A stretch of 64,000 nt of DNA from the NCBI GenBank assembly GCA_018819515.1, contig JAHJPX010000013.1, positions 1 through 64,000 of the forward strand, in the 5' to 3' direction. Shown here piece by piece: positions 36,853 to 46,774 of this stretch; position 1 is the first letter of the stretch, and every line of letters begins with the position of its first letter. The stretch is from Gammaproteobacteria bacterium. Its GTDB lineage: Bacteria; Pseudomonadota; Gammaproteobacteria; Burkholderiales; Rhodocyclaceae. The notes under the pieces were generated by a model, which made no database searches, was not told where the DNA came from, and saw only the letters and a program-made list of their open reading frames with translations. A program made the translations under genes and the position numbers.

Positions 36853-39504
36853 TCAGCGCCGCCGCAGCCACTTCTCGATGCCGACCGTGGCCATGGCGGC
36901 GAAGCCGCAGAGGACGATGGGCAGCCAGTCGTAGAGGCTGATGGCGGCGGTGCCGAACAGCAGATGGAACGGCGGCAGGTAGGTGAACATGAGTTGCAGT
37001 AGCAGCATGCTGCCGGCGCCGACCCACACCCACGGGTTCGAGAACCAGCCGAGCCGCCAGAACGGCTGGGTCAGCGAGCGGCAGTTGAAGAGGTAGAAGA
37101 TCTCCATCATCACGAACACATTGACGGCGATGGTGCGCGCTTCGGCGAGGTCGCGGCCCTGCCGGACCGCGACTTCGTAGAGGCCGAAGGAGCCGGCCAG
37201 CATCAGGATGCCGACCAGCACGATGCGCGAGACCAGCGCCCGGTCCAGCACCGGCGTGGCCGGCGGGCGCGGCGGGCGGTGCATGATGCCGGCCTCGCGC
37301 GGCTCGAAGGCGAGCGGCAGGCCGAGCAGCACGGCAGTGGTCATGTTGATCCAGAGGATCTGCAGCGGCGTGATCGGCAGCGTGACGCCGAGCAGGATGG
37401 CGGCCAGGATCACCAGCCCTTCGCCGAAGTTGGTCGGCAGCGTCCAGGTGATGAACTTGACCAGGTTGTCGTAGATGCCGCGGCCTTCCTCGACGGCCGC
37501 CTCGATGGTGGCGAAGTTGTCGTCGGTGAGCACCATGTCGGCCGCTTCCTTGGCGACCTCGGTACCGCCCAGTCCCATGGCGATGCCGATGTCGGCCTGC
37601 TTCAGCGCCGGCGCATCGTTCACGCCGTCGCCGGTCATGGCCACCACTTCGCCGTTGGCTTGCAGCGCGCCGACCAGCCGCAGCTTCTGTTCCGGTTCGA
37701 CGCGGGCGAACACGTCGACCGCGCGCACGGCTTCGCGCAGGCCGGCCTCGTCGAGTTCGGCCAGTTCGCGGCCGGTGAGGGCGCGGGCGTCGGCGGCGCA
37801 GATGCCGATCTGGCGGGCGATGGCCAGCGCGGTGCGGCCGTGGTCGCCGGTGATCATCTTCACCCGGATGCCGGCGGTGTGGCAGGCGCGCACCGCGCCG
37901 ATGGCGCGCGACCGCGGCGGATCGACCATGCCGACCATGCCGACGAAAGTGAGCCCGGTGCCGATGTCGGCCTCGCCGAGGCTTTCGCCCATGTGCGCCT
38001 TGCGCGCCAGCGCCAGCACGCGCAGGCCGCCGGCGGCCATCGCCGCGGCGCGTTCCGCAATGCTCTCCGCGTCGAGCGGCCAGTGACGGCCGTGGGTGTC
38101 GAGCATGTCGGCGCAGGCCGGCAGGATGCGCTCGACGGCGCCCTTGACGTAGATGACGTTCTGTTCGCCGCCGGCGTCGTGCAGCGTCGCCATGGCCTGG
38201 CGACTGGAGTCGAATGGCAGTTCATCGAGGCGCGGGAACAGTTCGCGCAGTGTCGTCTCGTCGAGCTTGCCCTTGCGCGCCGCGACCAGCAGCGCGCCTT
38301 CGGTCGGATCGCCGGCCATTTGCCAGTGGCCTTCCTCGCGGCGGAGCGCCGCGTCGTTGCAGAGCACGCCGGCCACCAGCACTTCCTTGAGCGACCAGCC
38401 GATGGTCGCCGGCTGGCCGGCCAGTTCGACACCGCCATGATCGTCGCCGGAGACGTTGTAGTGCGCGTTGCCGGCCCATATCTCGCGTACCGTCATCTGG
38501 TTCTTGGTCAAGGTACCGGTCTTGTCGGAGCAGATTACCGTCGTGCTGCCCAGCGCCTCGACGGCCGGCAGGCGGCGGATGATGGCGCGCCGCTTGGCCA
38601 TGCGGCCGACGCCGATCGCCAGCGTGATGGTCAGCGCCGCCGGCAGGCCTTCGGGAATCGCCGCCACCGCCAGCGCCACGGCCGCCATGAACATGTCGAA
38701 GGCCGCTTTGCCGCGCCACAGGCCGACCACGAAGGTGAGCGCCGCGAGAACGAGGATTGCCACCAGCAACTGCCGCGAGAAGGCGGCCATCTTGCGCGTC
38801 AGGGGCGTCTCCAGTTGCGGCGCTTCGGCGATCAGGCGCGCGATGCGCCCGGTTTCAGTCGCCTCGCCGGTCGCGACGACGATGCCGCGGCCGTGGCCGG
38901 TGACGATATGGGTGCCGGCATAGGCCATGTTGCGCCGGTCGGCGAGCCGGGTGTCGGCGTCGAGCGTGGCCGGATGCTTGGCGACCGGCAGCGATTCGCC
39001 GGTCAGCGCCGCCTCGGCGGTGCGCAGTTCGCGGCCATGCATGAGGCGCAGGTCGGCGGGCACCTTGTCGCCGGCGGCGAGATGGATGATGTCGCCCGGC
39101 ACCACATGCTCGGCGTCGATGCGGCGGGTCTGGCCGCCGCGCAGAACGGTCGCTTCGGTGCTGAGCGCCCGGGCCAGCGCCGCCAGTGCCGATTCCGCCC
39201 GACCTTCCTGGATGAAGCCGACGATGGCATTGATGACCACCACGCCGAGGATGACCCCGGTATCCACCCACTCGCCGAGCAGCGCGGTGACGGTGCCGGA
39301 AGCGATCAGCACCAGCACCAGCGGCTGGATCAACTGGTCGAGCAGGCGACGGGCGGCGTGCCGCGGCGGCTGACTTTTCGGGCGATTCGGGCCGTGGCGG
39401 GCCAGCCGGGCCGCCGCCTCGTCGTCCGTGAGGCCGATCGTGGCATCGACGGCGTGATGGGCAGTGACCTCGTCATGCCCGAGGGCGTGCCAGGCGTGAG
39501 TCAT
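36853..39504 (-). CDS. P-type cation-transporting ATPase (CtpF/PacL-like)
   Basis: An 883-residue pump of the P2 class. In order: cation_ATPase N-domain (residues 5-60), actuator motif LTGESLPV, TM4 AAIPEGLPAAL, phosphorylation site CSDKTGTLT, hinge MTGDGVNDAPALKQADIG, and a C-terminal membrane domain. In TM6 the calcium-pump TD pair is replaced: WINMTTAVLLG, as in mycobacterial CtpF-like pumps, so calcium specificity is doubtful. A dispersed repeat is read in frame at residues 42-50. The ATG at 39504 overlaps the Kef-gene stop (ATGA). Confidence 0.92.
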   Translation of the reverse strand: MTHAWHALGHDEVTAHHAVDATIGLTDDEAAARLARHGPNRPKSQPPRHAARRLLDQLIQPLVLVLIASGTVTALLGEWVDTGVILGVVVINAIVGFIQEGRAESALAALARALSTEATVLRGGQTRRIDAEHVVPGDIIHLAAGDKVPADLRLMHGRELRTAEAALTGESLPVAKHPATLDADTRLADRRNMAYAGTHIVTGHGRGIVVATGEATETGRIARLIAEAPQLETPLTRKMAAFSRQLLVAILVLAALTFVVGLWRGKAAFDMFMAAVALAVAAIPEGLPAALTITLAIGVGRMAKRRAIIRRLPAVEALGSTTVICSDKTGTLTKNQMTVREIWAGNAHYNVSGDDHGGVELAGQPATIGWSLKEVLVAGVLCNDAALRREEGHWQMAGDPTEGALLVAARKGKLDETTLRELFPRLDELPFDSSRQAMATLHDAGGEQNVIYVKGAVERILPACADMLDTHGRHWPLDAESIAERAAAMAAGGLRVLALARKAHMGESLGEADIGTGLTFVGMVGMVDPPRSRAIGAVRACHTAGIRVKMITGDHGRTALAIARQIGICAADARALTGRELAELDEAGLREAVRAVDVFARVEPEQKLRLVGALQANGEVVAMTGDGVNDAPALKQADIGIAMGLGGTEVAKEAADMVLTDDNFATIEAAVEEGRGIYDNLVKFITWTLPTNFGEGLVILAAILLGVTLPITPLQILWINMTTAVLLGLPLAFEPREAGIMHRPPRPPATPVLDRALVSRIVLVGILMLAGSFGLYEVAVRQGRDLAEARTIAVNVFVMMEIFYLFNCRSLTQPFWRLGWFSNPWVWVGAGSMLLLQLMFTYLPPFHLLFGTAAISLYDWLPIVLCGFAAMATVGIEKWLRRR
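39355..39380 (+). repeat. Dispersed repeat, copy 7, inside the P-type ATPase gene
   Basis: Four mismatches over 26 bases. Read on the gene strand as KSQPPRHA, immediately after the conserved GPN motif of the N-terminal domain. Confidence 0.75.
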
Positions 39505-41234
39505 GAGCGCGGCTTCTGTCGTCGTTCCGGCATTACGTCGTTCAGCAACGAAGCGTGACGCTCGGCGCGCGCCGTCCGCACATGCGCCATGGCCCGCTCG
39601 ACGGGAATGCCGAGCTGGGTCAGGGTCTCGGTCGCGATCATCAGGCTGCCTTCGACGACTTCCGGAACGATTTCGGTGGCGCCTGCGGCCTTGAGCTGAC
39701 GGACGTGGGTGTCGTCCGGGGTGCGAACGATCACCGGCACGTCGGGTCGCTGGCTGCGTACCAGGCGCAGCACCCGTTCGGCCGACGGAATGTCGGGGTA
39801 GGCGATCACGACTGCCCGCGCCCGTGCCAGGCCGGCCGCCTGAATGACTTCCAGCCGGTCGGCGCTGCCGAATACCACGCGCCCGCCGGGCGGACGGGCG
39901 CCGCGAATCTGAGCCGGGTCGAGGTCGAGGGCGAGAAAGGGAATCTCCTCCCGTGCCAGGAACTCGCCGACGCGCCGGCCGGTGCGACCGAATCCGCAAA
40001 TGATGACGTGCTGGTCGAGATCGAAGCCGGCCACCGCGACCTCATGAATCGCCATCGCCTTGTGCGACCAGTCGCCACGTGCCATCTGGCCGGAGATGCG
40101 GGCGACGCGCTCGATCAGGAAAGGCGCAATGAACATCGATACCAGCATGGCGGAAAGCAGGACCTGAAAGACGTCGTCGCCGATCAGCTCGAGGTTGTAC
40201 GCCATGCCGGTCAGTACCAGGCCGAACTCGCCGGCCTGGGCAAGCTGCGCCGCGGTGCGCAGGGCAATGTCGACCGGATTGCGCGCCGCGAACGCGACCG
40301 CCAGGACCGCAATGCCCTTGCCTCCGACCAGCAGCAGCACGGCCAGGATCAGCCCATCCAGATGGGTGGCGACGTAGCCGAGGTCGAGCATCATGCCGAT
40401 GGTGACGAAGAACAGGCCGAGCAGGATGTCGCGGAAAGGACGGATGTCGGCCTGCACCTGATGGCGGTACATGGTTTCCGAAATCAGCATGCCGCCGACG
40501 AAGGCGCCGAGCGCCAGCGACAGCCCGGCGGCGCCCGTGGCGTAGGCCAGGCCGATCACGACCCAGAGCGTTGCCAGCACGAACAGCTCTTCCGAGCGGC
40601 GTGCGGCGACGACGTCGTAGATGCGTCGCATCAGGTTCTGGCCGGCCCAGACGAGCAGGGCCAGCACGGCGACGACCTGCAGCAACGCCAGCGACATCGC
40701 GCGCACCATGTCTTCCGCGGGGTTGGCCAGCGCCGGCAGCAGGATCAGGCACGGCACCACGGCCAGATCCTGGAACAGCAGCACACCCATGGTCTGGCGG
40801 CCGGAGCGCGAGTGCAGTTCGAAACGCTCGGAGAGCAGTTTGGCGACGATGGCGGTCGATGACATTGCCACCGCCAGCCCGACCGCGAGGCCGGCGCGCC
40901 AGCCTTGATCGTAGCCGTACCAGGTGACCAGCATGGTGCCGACGGCGGTGAGGGCCATCTGCGCGCTGCCAAAGCCGAACACCAGCGTGCGCATGGTCTT
41001 GAGACGCTGCAGGCTGAATTCGAGCCCGATCGAGAACATCAGGAAGACGACTCCGAATTCCGCGAAGCCCGACACCTGTTCGTTGTTGGCGAGAACCGCG
41101 GCGCCGTGCGGGCCGAGGGCGATGCCGACTGCCAGATAGGCGAGGATGGCGGGCAGCCGGAAACGGTGAGCGAGCGCGATCGCCGCGACGGCGGCTGTCA
41201 GCAGTAGCAGCAGGACGAGCAGGTTGTCATGCAT
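39501..41234 (-). CDS. Kef-type potassium/proton antiporter with TrkA-N domain
   Basis: A 577-residue CPA2 transporter. Residues 1-385 form a 12-helix exchanger core (VFLMFSIGLEFSL, LLFQDLAVVP, GAFVGGMLIS); residues about 400-520 form a Rossmann RCK domain with HVIICGFGRTGRRVGEFL that binds nucleotides and gates the channel. It probably exports K+ for H+ during stress. Translationally coupled to the P-type ATPase downstream and 40 bases after the GH15 gene, so in the trehalose-linked transcription unit. Confidence 0.93.
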   Translation of the reverse strand: MHDNLLVLLLLLTAAVAAIALAHRFRLPAILAYLAVGIALGPHGAAVLANNEQVSGFAEFGVVFLMFSIGLEFSLQRLKTMRTLVFGFGSAQMALTAVGTMLVTWYGYDQGWRAGLAVGLAVAMSSTAIVAKLLSERFELHSRSGRQTMGVLLFQDLAVVPCLILLPALANPAEDMVRAMSLALLQVVAVLALLVWAGQNLMRRIYDVVAARRSEELFVLATLWVVIGLAYATGAAGLSLALGAFVGGMLISETMYRHQVQADIRPFRDILLGLFFVTIGMMLDLGYVATHLDGLILAVLLLVGGKGIAVLAVAFAARNPVDIALRTAAQLAQAGEFGLVLTGMAYNLELIGDDVFQVLLSAMLVSMFIAPFLIERVARISGQMARGDWSHKAMAIHEVAVAGFDLDQHVIICGFGRTGRRVGEFLAREEIPFLALDLDPAQIRGARPPGGRVVFGSADRLEVIQAAGLARARAVVIAYPDIPSAERVLRLVRSQRPDVPVIVRTPDDTHVRQLKAAGATEIVPEVVEGSLMIATETLTQLGIPVERAMAHVRTARAERHASLLNDVMPERRQKPRS

Positions 41235-41274
41235 GGAGCGCGAATTGTCCTACGTCTCGCACTCCTTGTCTCGA

Positions 41275-43056
41275 TCAGAAAGCCTGATCCCAGCGCATCG
41301 ACAGCCGGATCGCGGAATTGATCAGGCCGACCATGCTGTAGGTTTGCACGAAGTTGCCCCAAAGTTCGCCGCTCTCGGGATCGATGTGTTCGGCCAACAA
41401 CCCGTGGCGATTGCGGCTGGCGAGCAGTTTCTCGAAGAGGGCGCGCGCCTCGTCGCGGCGGCCGATCGCCGCCAGCGCGTTGATGTACCAGAAGGTGCAG
41501 ACCAAAAATGCGTTCTGCGGCTCGCCGAAATCGTCCTCCTCCACATACCGGAAAATGTAGTCGCCGTGCAGCAGGTCCTGCTCGACGGCGGCGACGGTGG
41601 TGACAAAGTGCGGGTCGGCGGCGTCGAGAAAACCAAGCTCGGCCAGCAGCAGCAGGCTGGCGTCCATGGCGTCGCCGTCGAAGGTGGAGACGAAGGCATT
41701 GCGCGAGGTGTTCCAGGCCCGCGCCAGAATGACTCGATGCATGCGATCGGCGTGGCCGCGCCAGTAGTCGACCCGGTCGTCCAGCCCCAGATGTGCGGCG
41801 ATGCGTGCCAGGCGGTCGCAACCGGCCCAGCACATCACTGAGGAAAAGGTATGGACGCGGGCACTGCCACGCAGTTCCCAGATTCCGGCATCGGGCTGGT
41901 CGAAGTTGTGCGCCGCCAGTTCGCCCAGCGGTTCCAGGCGGCGGAACAGCCCTTCGTCGCCGCGCCGCGTCAGGCGCTGATCGAAAAAGATGTGCGTGGC
42001 GGCCAGGATGGCCGAACCGTAAACATCGTGCTGGACCTGCTTGTAGGCCTGGTTGCCGATGCGCACCGGCCCCATTCCCCGGTAGCCGGGCAGGGCGGGC
42101 TCGATGCGCTCTTCGAGGTCGGCCCGTCCGTCGATGCGATATACCGGCTGCAGCGGCTTGCCGTTCGCATCGGCGGCGATGTTGATGATGTAGGAAAGGT
42201 AACGCTCCATGCTGCGTGTCGCGCCGACGCGGTTCAGCGCGTTGACGACGAAGTAGCCGTCGCGCAGCCAGCAGAAGCGATAGTCCCAGTTGCGGCCGCT
42301 GCCGGCCGCTTCGGGCAGTGAAGTGGTCATGGCGGCGACGATGGCACCGGTATCGTCGTAGGCGTTGAGCTTCAGCGTGATGGCGGCGCGGATGACCGCC
42401 GCCTGCCATTCGTAGGGAATGCCGAGGAAGCGTACCCACTCGCGCCAGTACTGGGTCGTTTCGTCGAGAAAGCGGCGGCCGACCTCCTCGGCGCCCTGTG
42501 GCACTGTTTCGTCCGGGCCGAGGATCAACGTTACCGAGTCCTCGAGGAAGAATGGGGTTTCCCCAAGCACCGCGGTGATCGAGGCATTGGTGGTGAGCCT
42601 CAGTGTCAGGTCCGGCATCACGTAGCGGATATGGTGGCTGCCCCAGGTAATGTCCGGATGGCCGGTGCCGTAGCCGAACACGGGGCGGACGCGCAAAGTC
42701 AGCCGTGGCGATCCGCCGAGCCGCTTCAGTCGGCGCACCAGCGTCATCGGCCGGAACATGCGGCCATATTGGCCGAAGCGCGGCGCGAAGTCGGTGATTT
42801 CGATGCAGCCGCCGTGCTGGTCGTGCAAGCGGGTTACGAGGATGGCGGTGTTTTCGAGATAGTTCTGCTCGGCCCGCGCGAAATCGGCGATCTCGACGGA
42901 GAAGATGCCGAGCTGGTCGTCCTCGCGCAGCAGCGAACAAAAGGTCGGGTCGCCGTCGAAGCGCGGGAAGCAGCTCCAGACGATATTGCCGCGCGGGTCA
43001 ATCAGCGCGCCGATCGTGCAGTTGCCGATCAGGGCCAGGTCGGCGATCGCGGTCAT
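41275..43056 (-). CDS. Glycoside hydrolase family 15 protein (glucoamylase/trehalase-like)
   Basis: A 593-residue cytoplasmic protein with no signal peptide. The N-terminal beta domain starts IADLALIGNCTIGALID; the (alpha/alpha)6 barrel contains RNWDYRFCWLRDGYF and the region LLAEHIDPESGELWGNF expected to hold a catalytic glutamate. Family members cleave alpha-glucosides, including trehalose. It lies three bases after otsB, so could degrade trehalose made by its neighbours or maltosaccharides. A dispersed repeat is read in frame at residues 114-120. Confidence 0.92.
   Translation of the reverse strand: MTAIADLALIGNCTIGALIDPRGNIVWSCFPRFDGDPTFCSLLREDDQLGIFSVEIADFARAEQNYLENTAILVTRLHDQHGGCIEITDFAPRFGQYGRMFRPMTLVRRLKRLGGSPRLTLRVRPVFGYGTGHPDITWGSHHIRYVMPDLTLRLTTNASITAVLGETPFFLEDSVTLILGPDETVPQGAEEVGRRFLDETTQYWREWVRFLGIPYEWQAAVIRAAITLKLNAYDDTGAIVAAMTTSLPEAAGSGRNWDYRFCWLRDGYFVVNALNRVGATRSMERYLSYIINIAADANGKPLQPVYRIDGRADLEERIEPALPGYRGMGPVRIGNQAYKQVQHDVYGSAILAATHIFFDQRLTRRGDEGLFRRLEPLGELAAHNFDQPDAGIWELRGSARVHTFSSVMCWAGCDRLARIAAHLGLDDRVDYWRGHADRMHRVILARAWNTSRNAFVSTFDGDAMDASLLLLAELGFLDAADPHFVTTVAAVEQDLLHGDYIFRYVEEDDFGEPQNAFLVCTFWYINALAAIGRRDEARALFEKLLASRNRHGLLAEHIDPESGELWGNFVQTYSMVGLINSAIRLSMRWDQAF
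42698..42717 (-). repeat. Dispersed repeat, copy 8, inside the GH15 gene
   Basis: One mismatch in the 20-base core; the flanking tract is AAAG in place of AAAAG. On the gene strand it encodes GGSPRLT, which is part of an ordinary beta-strand region, so it may have been absorbed into the fold. Confidence 0.75.
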
Positions 43057-43059
43057 CGG

Positions 43060-43812
43060 TCAGCCCTCCATCGCGCCGGCCAGCCAGTTGCGGACGGCAG
43101 CGACATCCGGTAGTCGATAGGTCGCGCAGGAGTCGCCTTCACCCACCTTGACCGAGATGCCGCCGAGGCGGTTGATGGCGGCGAAGCCGTGCTCGTCGTT
43201 GAGATCGTCGCCGATGAATACCGGCGTGCGTCCCTTGAACGGCGCCTCGGAGAGATATTCCTCGATGGCGGTGCCCTTGTCGAAGTTGGCCGGCTTGGCC
43301 TCGGCGACGCATTTGCCCTTTTGCATGACGAGGGCGCCGTCGGATTCGGCGATCAGTCTGGCCATCAGTTCATTCACCAGCCCCTCCAGCTCCGGTTCCT
43401 GGCGGTAGTGCAGGGCCAGCGTCAGGCCCTTGTCTTCCAGCAACAGGCCGGGGTGGCGCTCCAGCAGCGGCGTCAGCGCGTCGCGGATGCGCTCCTTGGC
43501 CTCCGGCGGCGTCGCGTGCAACCAAAGCCGGCCGGCCGCGTCGCGCCGCTCCAGCCCGTGCTGGCCGGCGCGCGGCAGGCGCGGCGTGGCGATGCGCCGG
43601 TCGAGGTCGGAAATGGCACGGCCGCTGATCAGGGCGACCGCACCGCTGGCGCGATGGAGCCGTTCCAGCAGTTGCAGCAACGCCTGGTCAACCTTGATGG
43701 CGTTCGGATTTTCGGCGATGTCGAGCAGTGTGCCGTCGACATCGAGGAAGTAGGCCCACAGAGCGCTGGGGGGCGGCGGGGTGTTTTCGAATTCTTCCTG
43801 TGTGTTTTCCAT
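43060..43812 (-). CDS. otsB: Trehalose-6-phosphate phosphatase
   Basis: A 250-residue HAD-superfamily phosphatase. Motif I is FLDVDGTLLDI (nucleophile and acid aspartates), motif II ALISGRAISDLD, and motif IV FIGDDLNDEHGFAAI. It removes phosphate from trehalose-6-phosphate, completing trehalose synthesis. ATG 43812 (MENTQEEFEN) lies 17 bases after the otsA stop, consistent with an otsA-otsB-GH15 operon. Confidence 0.95.
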   Translation of the reverse strand: MENTQEEFENTPPPPSALWAYFLDVDGTLLDIAENPNAIKVDQALLQLLERLHRASGAVALISGRAISDLDRRIATPRLPRAGQHGLERRDAAGRLWLHATPPEAKERIRDALTPLLERHPGLLLEDKGLTLALHYRQEPELEGLVNELMARLIAESDGALVMQKGKCVAEAKPANFDKGTAIEEYLSEAPFKGRTPVFIGDDLNDEHGFAAINRLGGISVKVGEGDSCATYRLPDVAAVRNWLAGAMEG

Positions 43813-43829
43813 ATCGGGCCCCCAGAGGT

Positions 43830-46055
43830 TTACGCGCCTACAACCGGCTTGTCCAGCAGACGGCCGCGCCTGCGCATCATCGCCGCGTCGAGCAGCATGC
43901 GGCCAACCCAGCGATAGACATTGAACTCGCTGACCAGGCCGCGCATCAGGCGCATGCGATCGCGCTGCTCGGATTCCGGCATGGTCAGCGCCAGATGCAG
44001 CGCCGCGCCGCTTTGGTCCGCGTCGTAAGGATTGACCATCAGCGCTTCCGGCAATTCCCGCGCTGCCCCGGTGAACTGCGACAGGATCAGCACGCCGCGC
44101 TCGTCGTCGCGCGCGGCGACGAACTCCTTGGCGACCAGATTCATGCCATCGTGCAGGCTGCTGACGAAGCATAGTTCGGACGCCCGGTAGTACTCGTAAA
44201 CCTGGCGCGGCTCGTGGTGTTCGACCTTGAGGATGATCGGCGGCGGCACGCCGCGGCCGAACTTCTCATTGATGCGCATGGCCAGCGCGCGCACCTGGGC
44301 TTCGTGGTTCTGGTATTCGTCGATGCCGGTGCGCGTTGGCGCGCCGATCTGGATAAAGGTGAAACGGCCGATCCACTCGGGCTTCAGTTCCAGCAGGCGC
44401 TCGACCGCCCGGAAGCGTTCCATGATGCCCTTGGTGTAGTCGAGCCGGTCGACGCCGATCCCGATCAGTTGGGTCGCCGGCAGCCCGTTGTTTCTGCGGA
44501 TTTCCGCTCGGCATTGCTCGACCGGCTTGCCGGTCATTTCCTCGCTGGGCGGCCAGGCGATGGAAATCGGGTAGCGACGGACGGCGGTAAGCTTGCCGCC
44601 TAGCGAGACGGTGAAGGACTCGCGATCGACCCGCGCTTCCAGCAGACGGTCGACCGTGTCCACGAAATTGTTGCAGTGGAACTGGGTATGAAAGCCGAGA
44701 ATGCTGCTGCCGAGCAGGCCGGTGATGATCTCTTCGCGCCATGGACAGATGGCGAACGATTCGGGGTTCGGCCAGGGGATGTGCCAGAAGGTGATGATCG
44801 TCGCGTCGGGCAGGCGCTCGCGGATCATGCGCGGCAGCAGCGCGAAGTGGTAGTCCTGCACCAGCACGATCGGGTTGCCGGTGCGCGACTCGGATACCAC
44901 TGCCTTGGCGAATTTCTCGTTTACCGCGACATACTGGGCCCAGTCGGCGGAGCGGAAGGTCGGTCGCACGTGGGCGATGTGGCAGAGCGGCCACAGCCCC
45001 TCGTTGGAGAAGCCATAGTAGTAGCCGCTTTCCTCTTCAGGCGTCAGCCAGACGCGGCGTACTTCGTAGCTGGGATTGCCCGGCGGCACGGCGATGTGAT
45101 CGCGCTGGTCGACGGTATTGCGGTCGGCCGAGCCGCTGCCGTGGGCGATCCAGGTGCCCGAGCAGGCGCGCATGATCGGTTCTATCGCCGTGACCATGCC
45201 GCTGGCAGGACGCTGGACTTCGATGGCGTCGCCGCGCTGCTGGTGGATGTAGGGCTCGCGATTGGAAACGACGATGATATCGTCGCCGCGCAGTTCGCCG
45301 TGAAGGATGGCGCGCAGGCTTTCGGGCGACCAGGTGATCTGGCTGGCGTCGCGGGAGCGGCTGCCGCTTTCCATCTCCTGGATCAGCCGTTGCAGGTCGC
45401 GGGCGATTGGTCGAAACTCTGGCACGCTGACGGTCCGCGCTGCCGGATCGCGAAGCAGGCCCTCGCCACGCAACAGCGACTGGATGCCGGCGACCCAGCC
45501 ACGCCAGGAAAGCTGGGCGATGATGACCGTGACCAGCGAAACTACCGCCGCCAGCGCCATGAAGAAGTAGAAGACGTAGGTGGTGGTCTCCTCACTGCGT
45601 CGTTCGACGAAACTCATGTCGTGGATCAGGACCAGCCAGCCGGCTGCTTCGTCATCCTTGCCGAGTTGTTTGACCGCCACGTGTAGCGGGCCGCGCGGGC
45701 TGGCCAGCAGCGGTCTTTGGTCGCCCATGAATTGATTGAGGTTGTTGCAGCCGATCTGCGGCGGCAACGCGCGGGTCGCCAATGGCCGCGACTCAGGTGT
45801 CGCGCAGTAACCGATCGCGTAAAGCCGCTGATCCTGGGCGACGCGCGAGAAGTAGGCCGCAATCTTGCTCTTCGAATCGGTCTCGATGTGTTCCATCATC
45901 GGTTCGCGCATGGCGTTGGTCAGCAGTTCGGCGCGGATATCCATGTCGTGCGTAAACCAGCGCAGCGTGAGCTGGTCGACAAGCGGCGCGACTCCCCAGG
46001 CTATAGCGGCCAGGACCAGCATCAGTGGCAGGACGAAGCGCAGTGAGAGTCTCAT
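43830..46055 (-). CDS. otsA: Membrane-anchored trehalose-6-phosphate synthase
   Basis: A 741-residue protein, about 270 residues longer than a plain OtsA. Residues 7-25 and 159-183 are transmembrane helices with a periplasmic region of about 130 residues between them; residues about 184-255 look like a linker; residues 258-741 are the GT20 domain that makes trehalose-6-phosphate from UDP-glucose and glucose-6-phosphate ([50 protein letters not shown]). The architecture of a sensor-like membrane module joined to the enzyme suggests direct control by an envelope signal. Confidence 0.93.
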   Translation of the reverse strand: MRLSLRFVLPLMLVLAAIAWGVAPLVDQLTLRWFTHDMDIRAELLTNAMREPMMEHIETDSKSKIAAYFSRVAQDQRLYAIGYCATPESRPLATRALPPQIGCNNLNQFMGDQRPLLASPRGPLHVAVKQLGKDDEAAGWLVLIHDMSFVERRSEETTTYVFYFFMALAAVVSLVTVIIAQLSWRGWVAGIQSLLRGEGLLRDPAARTVSVPEFRPIARDLQRLIQEMESGSRSRDASQITWSPESLRAILHGELRGDDIIVVSNREPYIHQQRGDAIEVQRPASGMVTAIEPIMRACSGTWIAHGSGSADRNTVDQRDHIAVPPGNPSYEVRRVWLTPEEESGYYYGFSNEGLWPLCHIAHVRPTFRSADWAQYVAVNEKFAKAVVSESRTGNPIVLVQDYHFALLPRMIRERLPDATIITFWHIPWPNPESFAICPWREEIITGLLGSSILGFHTQFHCNNFVDTVDRLLEARVDRESFTVSLGGKLTAVRRYPISIAWPPSEEMTGKPVEQCRAEIRRNNGLPATQLIGIGVDRLDYTKGIMERFRAVERLLELKPEWIGRFTFIQIGAPTRTGIDEYQNHEAQVRALAMRINEKFGRGVPPPIILKVEHHEPRQVYEYYRASELCFVSSLHDGMNLVAKEFVAARDDERGVLILSQFTGAARELPEALMVNPYDADQSGAALHLALTMPESEQRDRMRLMRGLVSEFNVYRWVGRMLLDAAMMRRRGRLLDKPVVGA

Positions 46056-46133
46056 GACGGATGAAGGGCTTGAGAACCAACATCTTAACAGTGGCTACCA
46101 TGCCGCGACAGACCCGGCGCGACCGGGTGGGGG

Positions 46134-46159
46134 GCAAAAGTCAGCTGTGGTGGGACGCC
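46134..46159 (-). repeat. Dispersed repeat, copy 9 (degenerate)
   Basis: Core 46140-46159 has four mismatches but keeps AAAAGTCAGC. It lies in the 113-base gap between the DUF3124 gene and otsA and reads against both genes, an exception to the usual orientation. Confidence 0.6.
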
Positions 46160-46168
46160 GCGCGCCGT

Positions 46169-46774
46169 TCAGCGCGGCTGGATCGGGTGCGCGGTGGTAA
46201 CGAAGAACAGCGTATGACCACTGCGGATGTCGCTGTGCAGTGCTTCGACCCGCGGTGGGTTGATTGGCCGCTCGGCACTCCATTCGACGATGATGTTGCC
46301 GCCGGCCGCCTTGGCCGCTTCGGTGCGGGGCAGGAACAGATCGTGGCTGCCGAGCGGCGGGATGCGCAGCGGCCGGCGCAGGAGGTTGCGCACCAGCTTG
46401 CCATCGGCATCGTGGAAGCGGGCGCTGCCGACTTCGAGGGCCACGCCAGGATCGGTGTTGCGGATGCTGACTTGCGCGGACAGCAGCACTTCGGACGGCT
46501 TGCCATTCGCGACATCGCCGTAAAGAAGGCGCGACTGGATGGGCAGATAAAGCGCCTGCCAGGCAAATAGCGGGGATCCGCCCGGACTGGCGTAGGAGGC
46601 CGCAATTCCGGCGGCCGGGTACAAGGTGGTCGGTGTCGGCGCCGGCGGCAAGCGGGGAGCGGACGTTTCCTGGGCGTTAGCCGCGAGGACGCAGGTCGCC
46701 AGAAGCGCGCTGGTCCAAAGGCGGGCGATCATCCGACGGGCGACCTGGGCCTGGCAACGCATGGCTAACCTCAC
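46169..46774 (-). CDS. DUF3124 family protein, exported
   Basis: A 201-residue protein with an N-terminal signal-like helix (MIARLWTSALLATCVLAANA, mature start near residue 35). The conserved family pattern follows: ALYLPIQSRLLYGD, VSIRNTDPGVALEVGSARFHDADGKLVRN, and NIIVEWSAERPINPPRVEAL near the end. Function of the family is unknown. Its start overlaps the stop of the universal stress protein gene (ATGA), so the two are co-translated. A later ATG at residue 15 (MIARLW) may be the true start. Confidence 0.85.
   Translation of the reverse strand: MRLAMRCQAQVARRMIARLWTSALLATCVLAANAQETSAPRLPPAPTPTTLYPAAGIAASYASPGGSPLFAWQALYLPIQSRLLYGDVANGKPSEVLLSAQVSIRNTDPGVALEVGSARFHDADGKLVRNLLRRPLRIPPLGSHDLFLPRTEAAKAAGGNIIVEWSAERPINPPRVEALHSDIRSGHTLFFVTTAHPIQPR

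Noticed and set aside
37279..39558. Long plus-strand open frame opposite the P-type ATPase.
   Set aside because: A shadow of the ATPase gene; composition dominated by His, Arg, Asp and Gly with no recognisable domain.
39505..39999. N-terminal extension of the P-type ATPase frame by 165 codons.
   Set aside because: It lies wholly within the Kef gene on the same strand in another frame, lacks any family resemblance, and the ATGA overlap gives a natural start at 39504.
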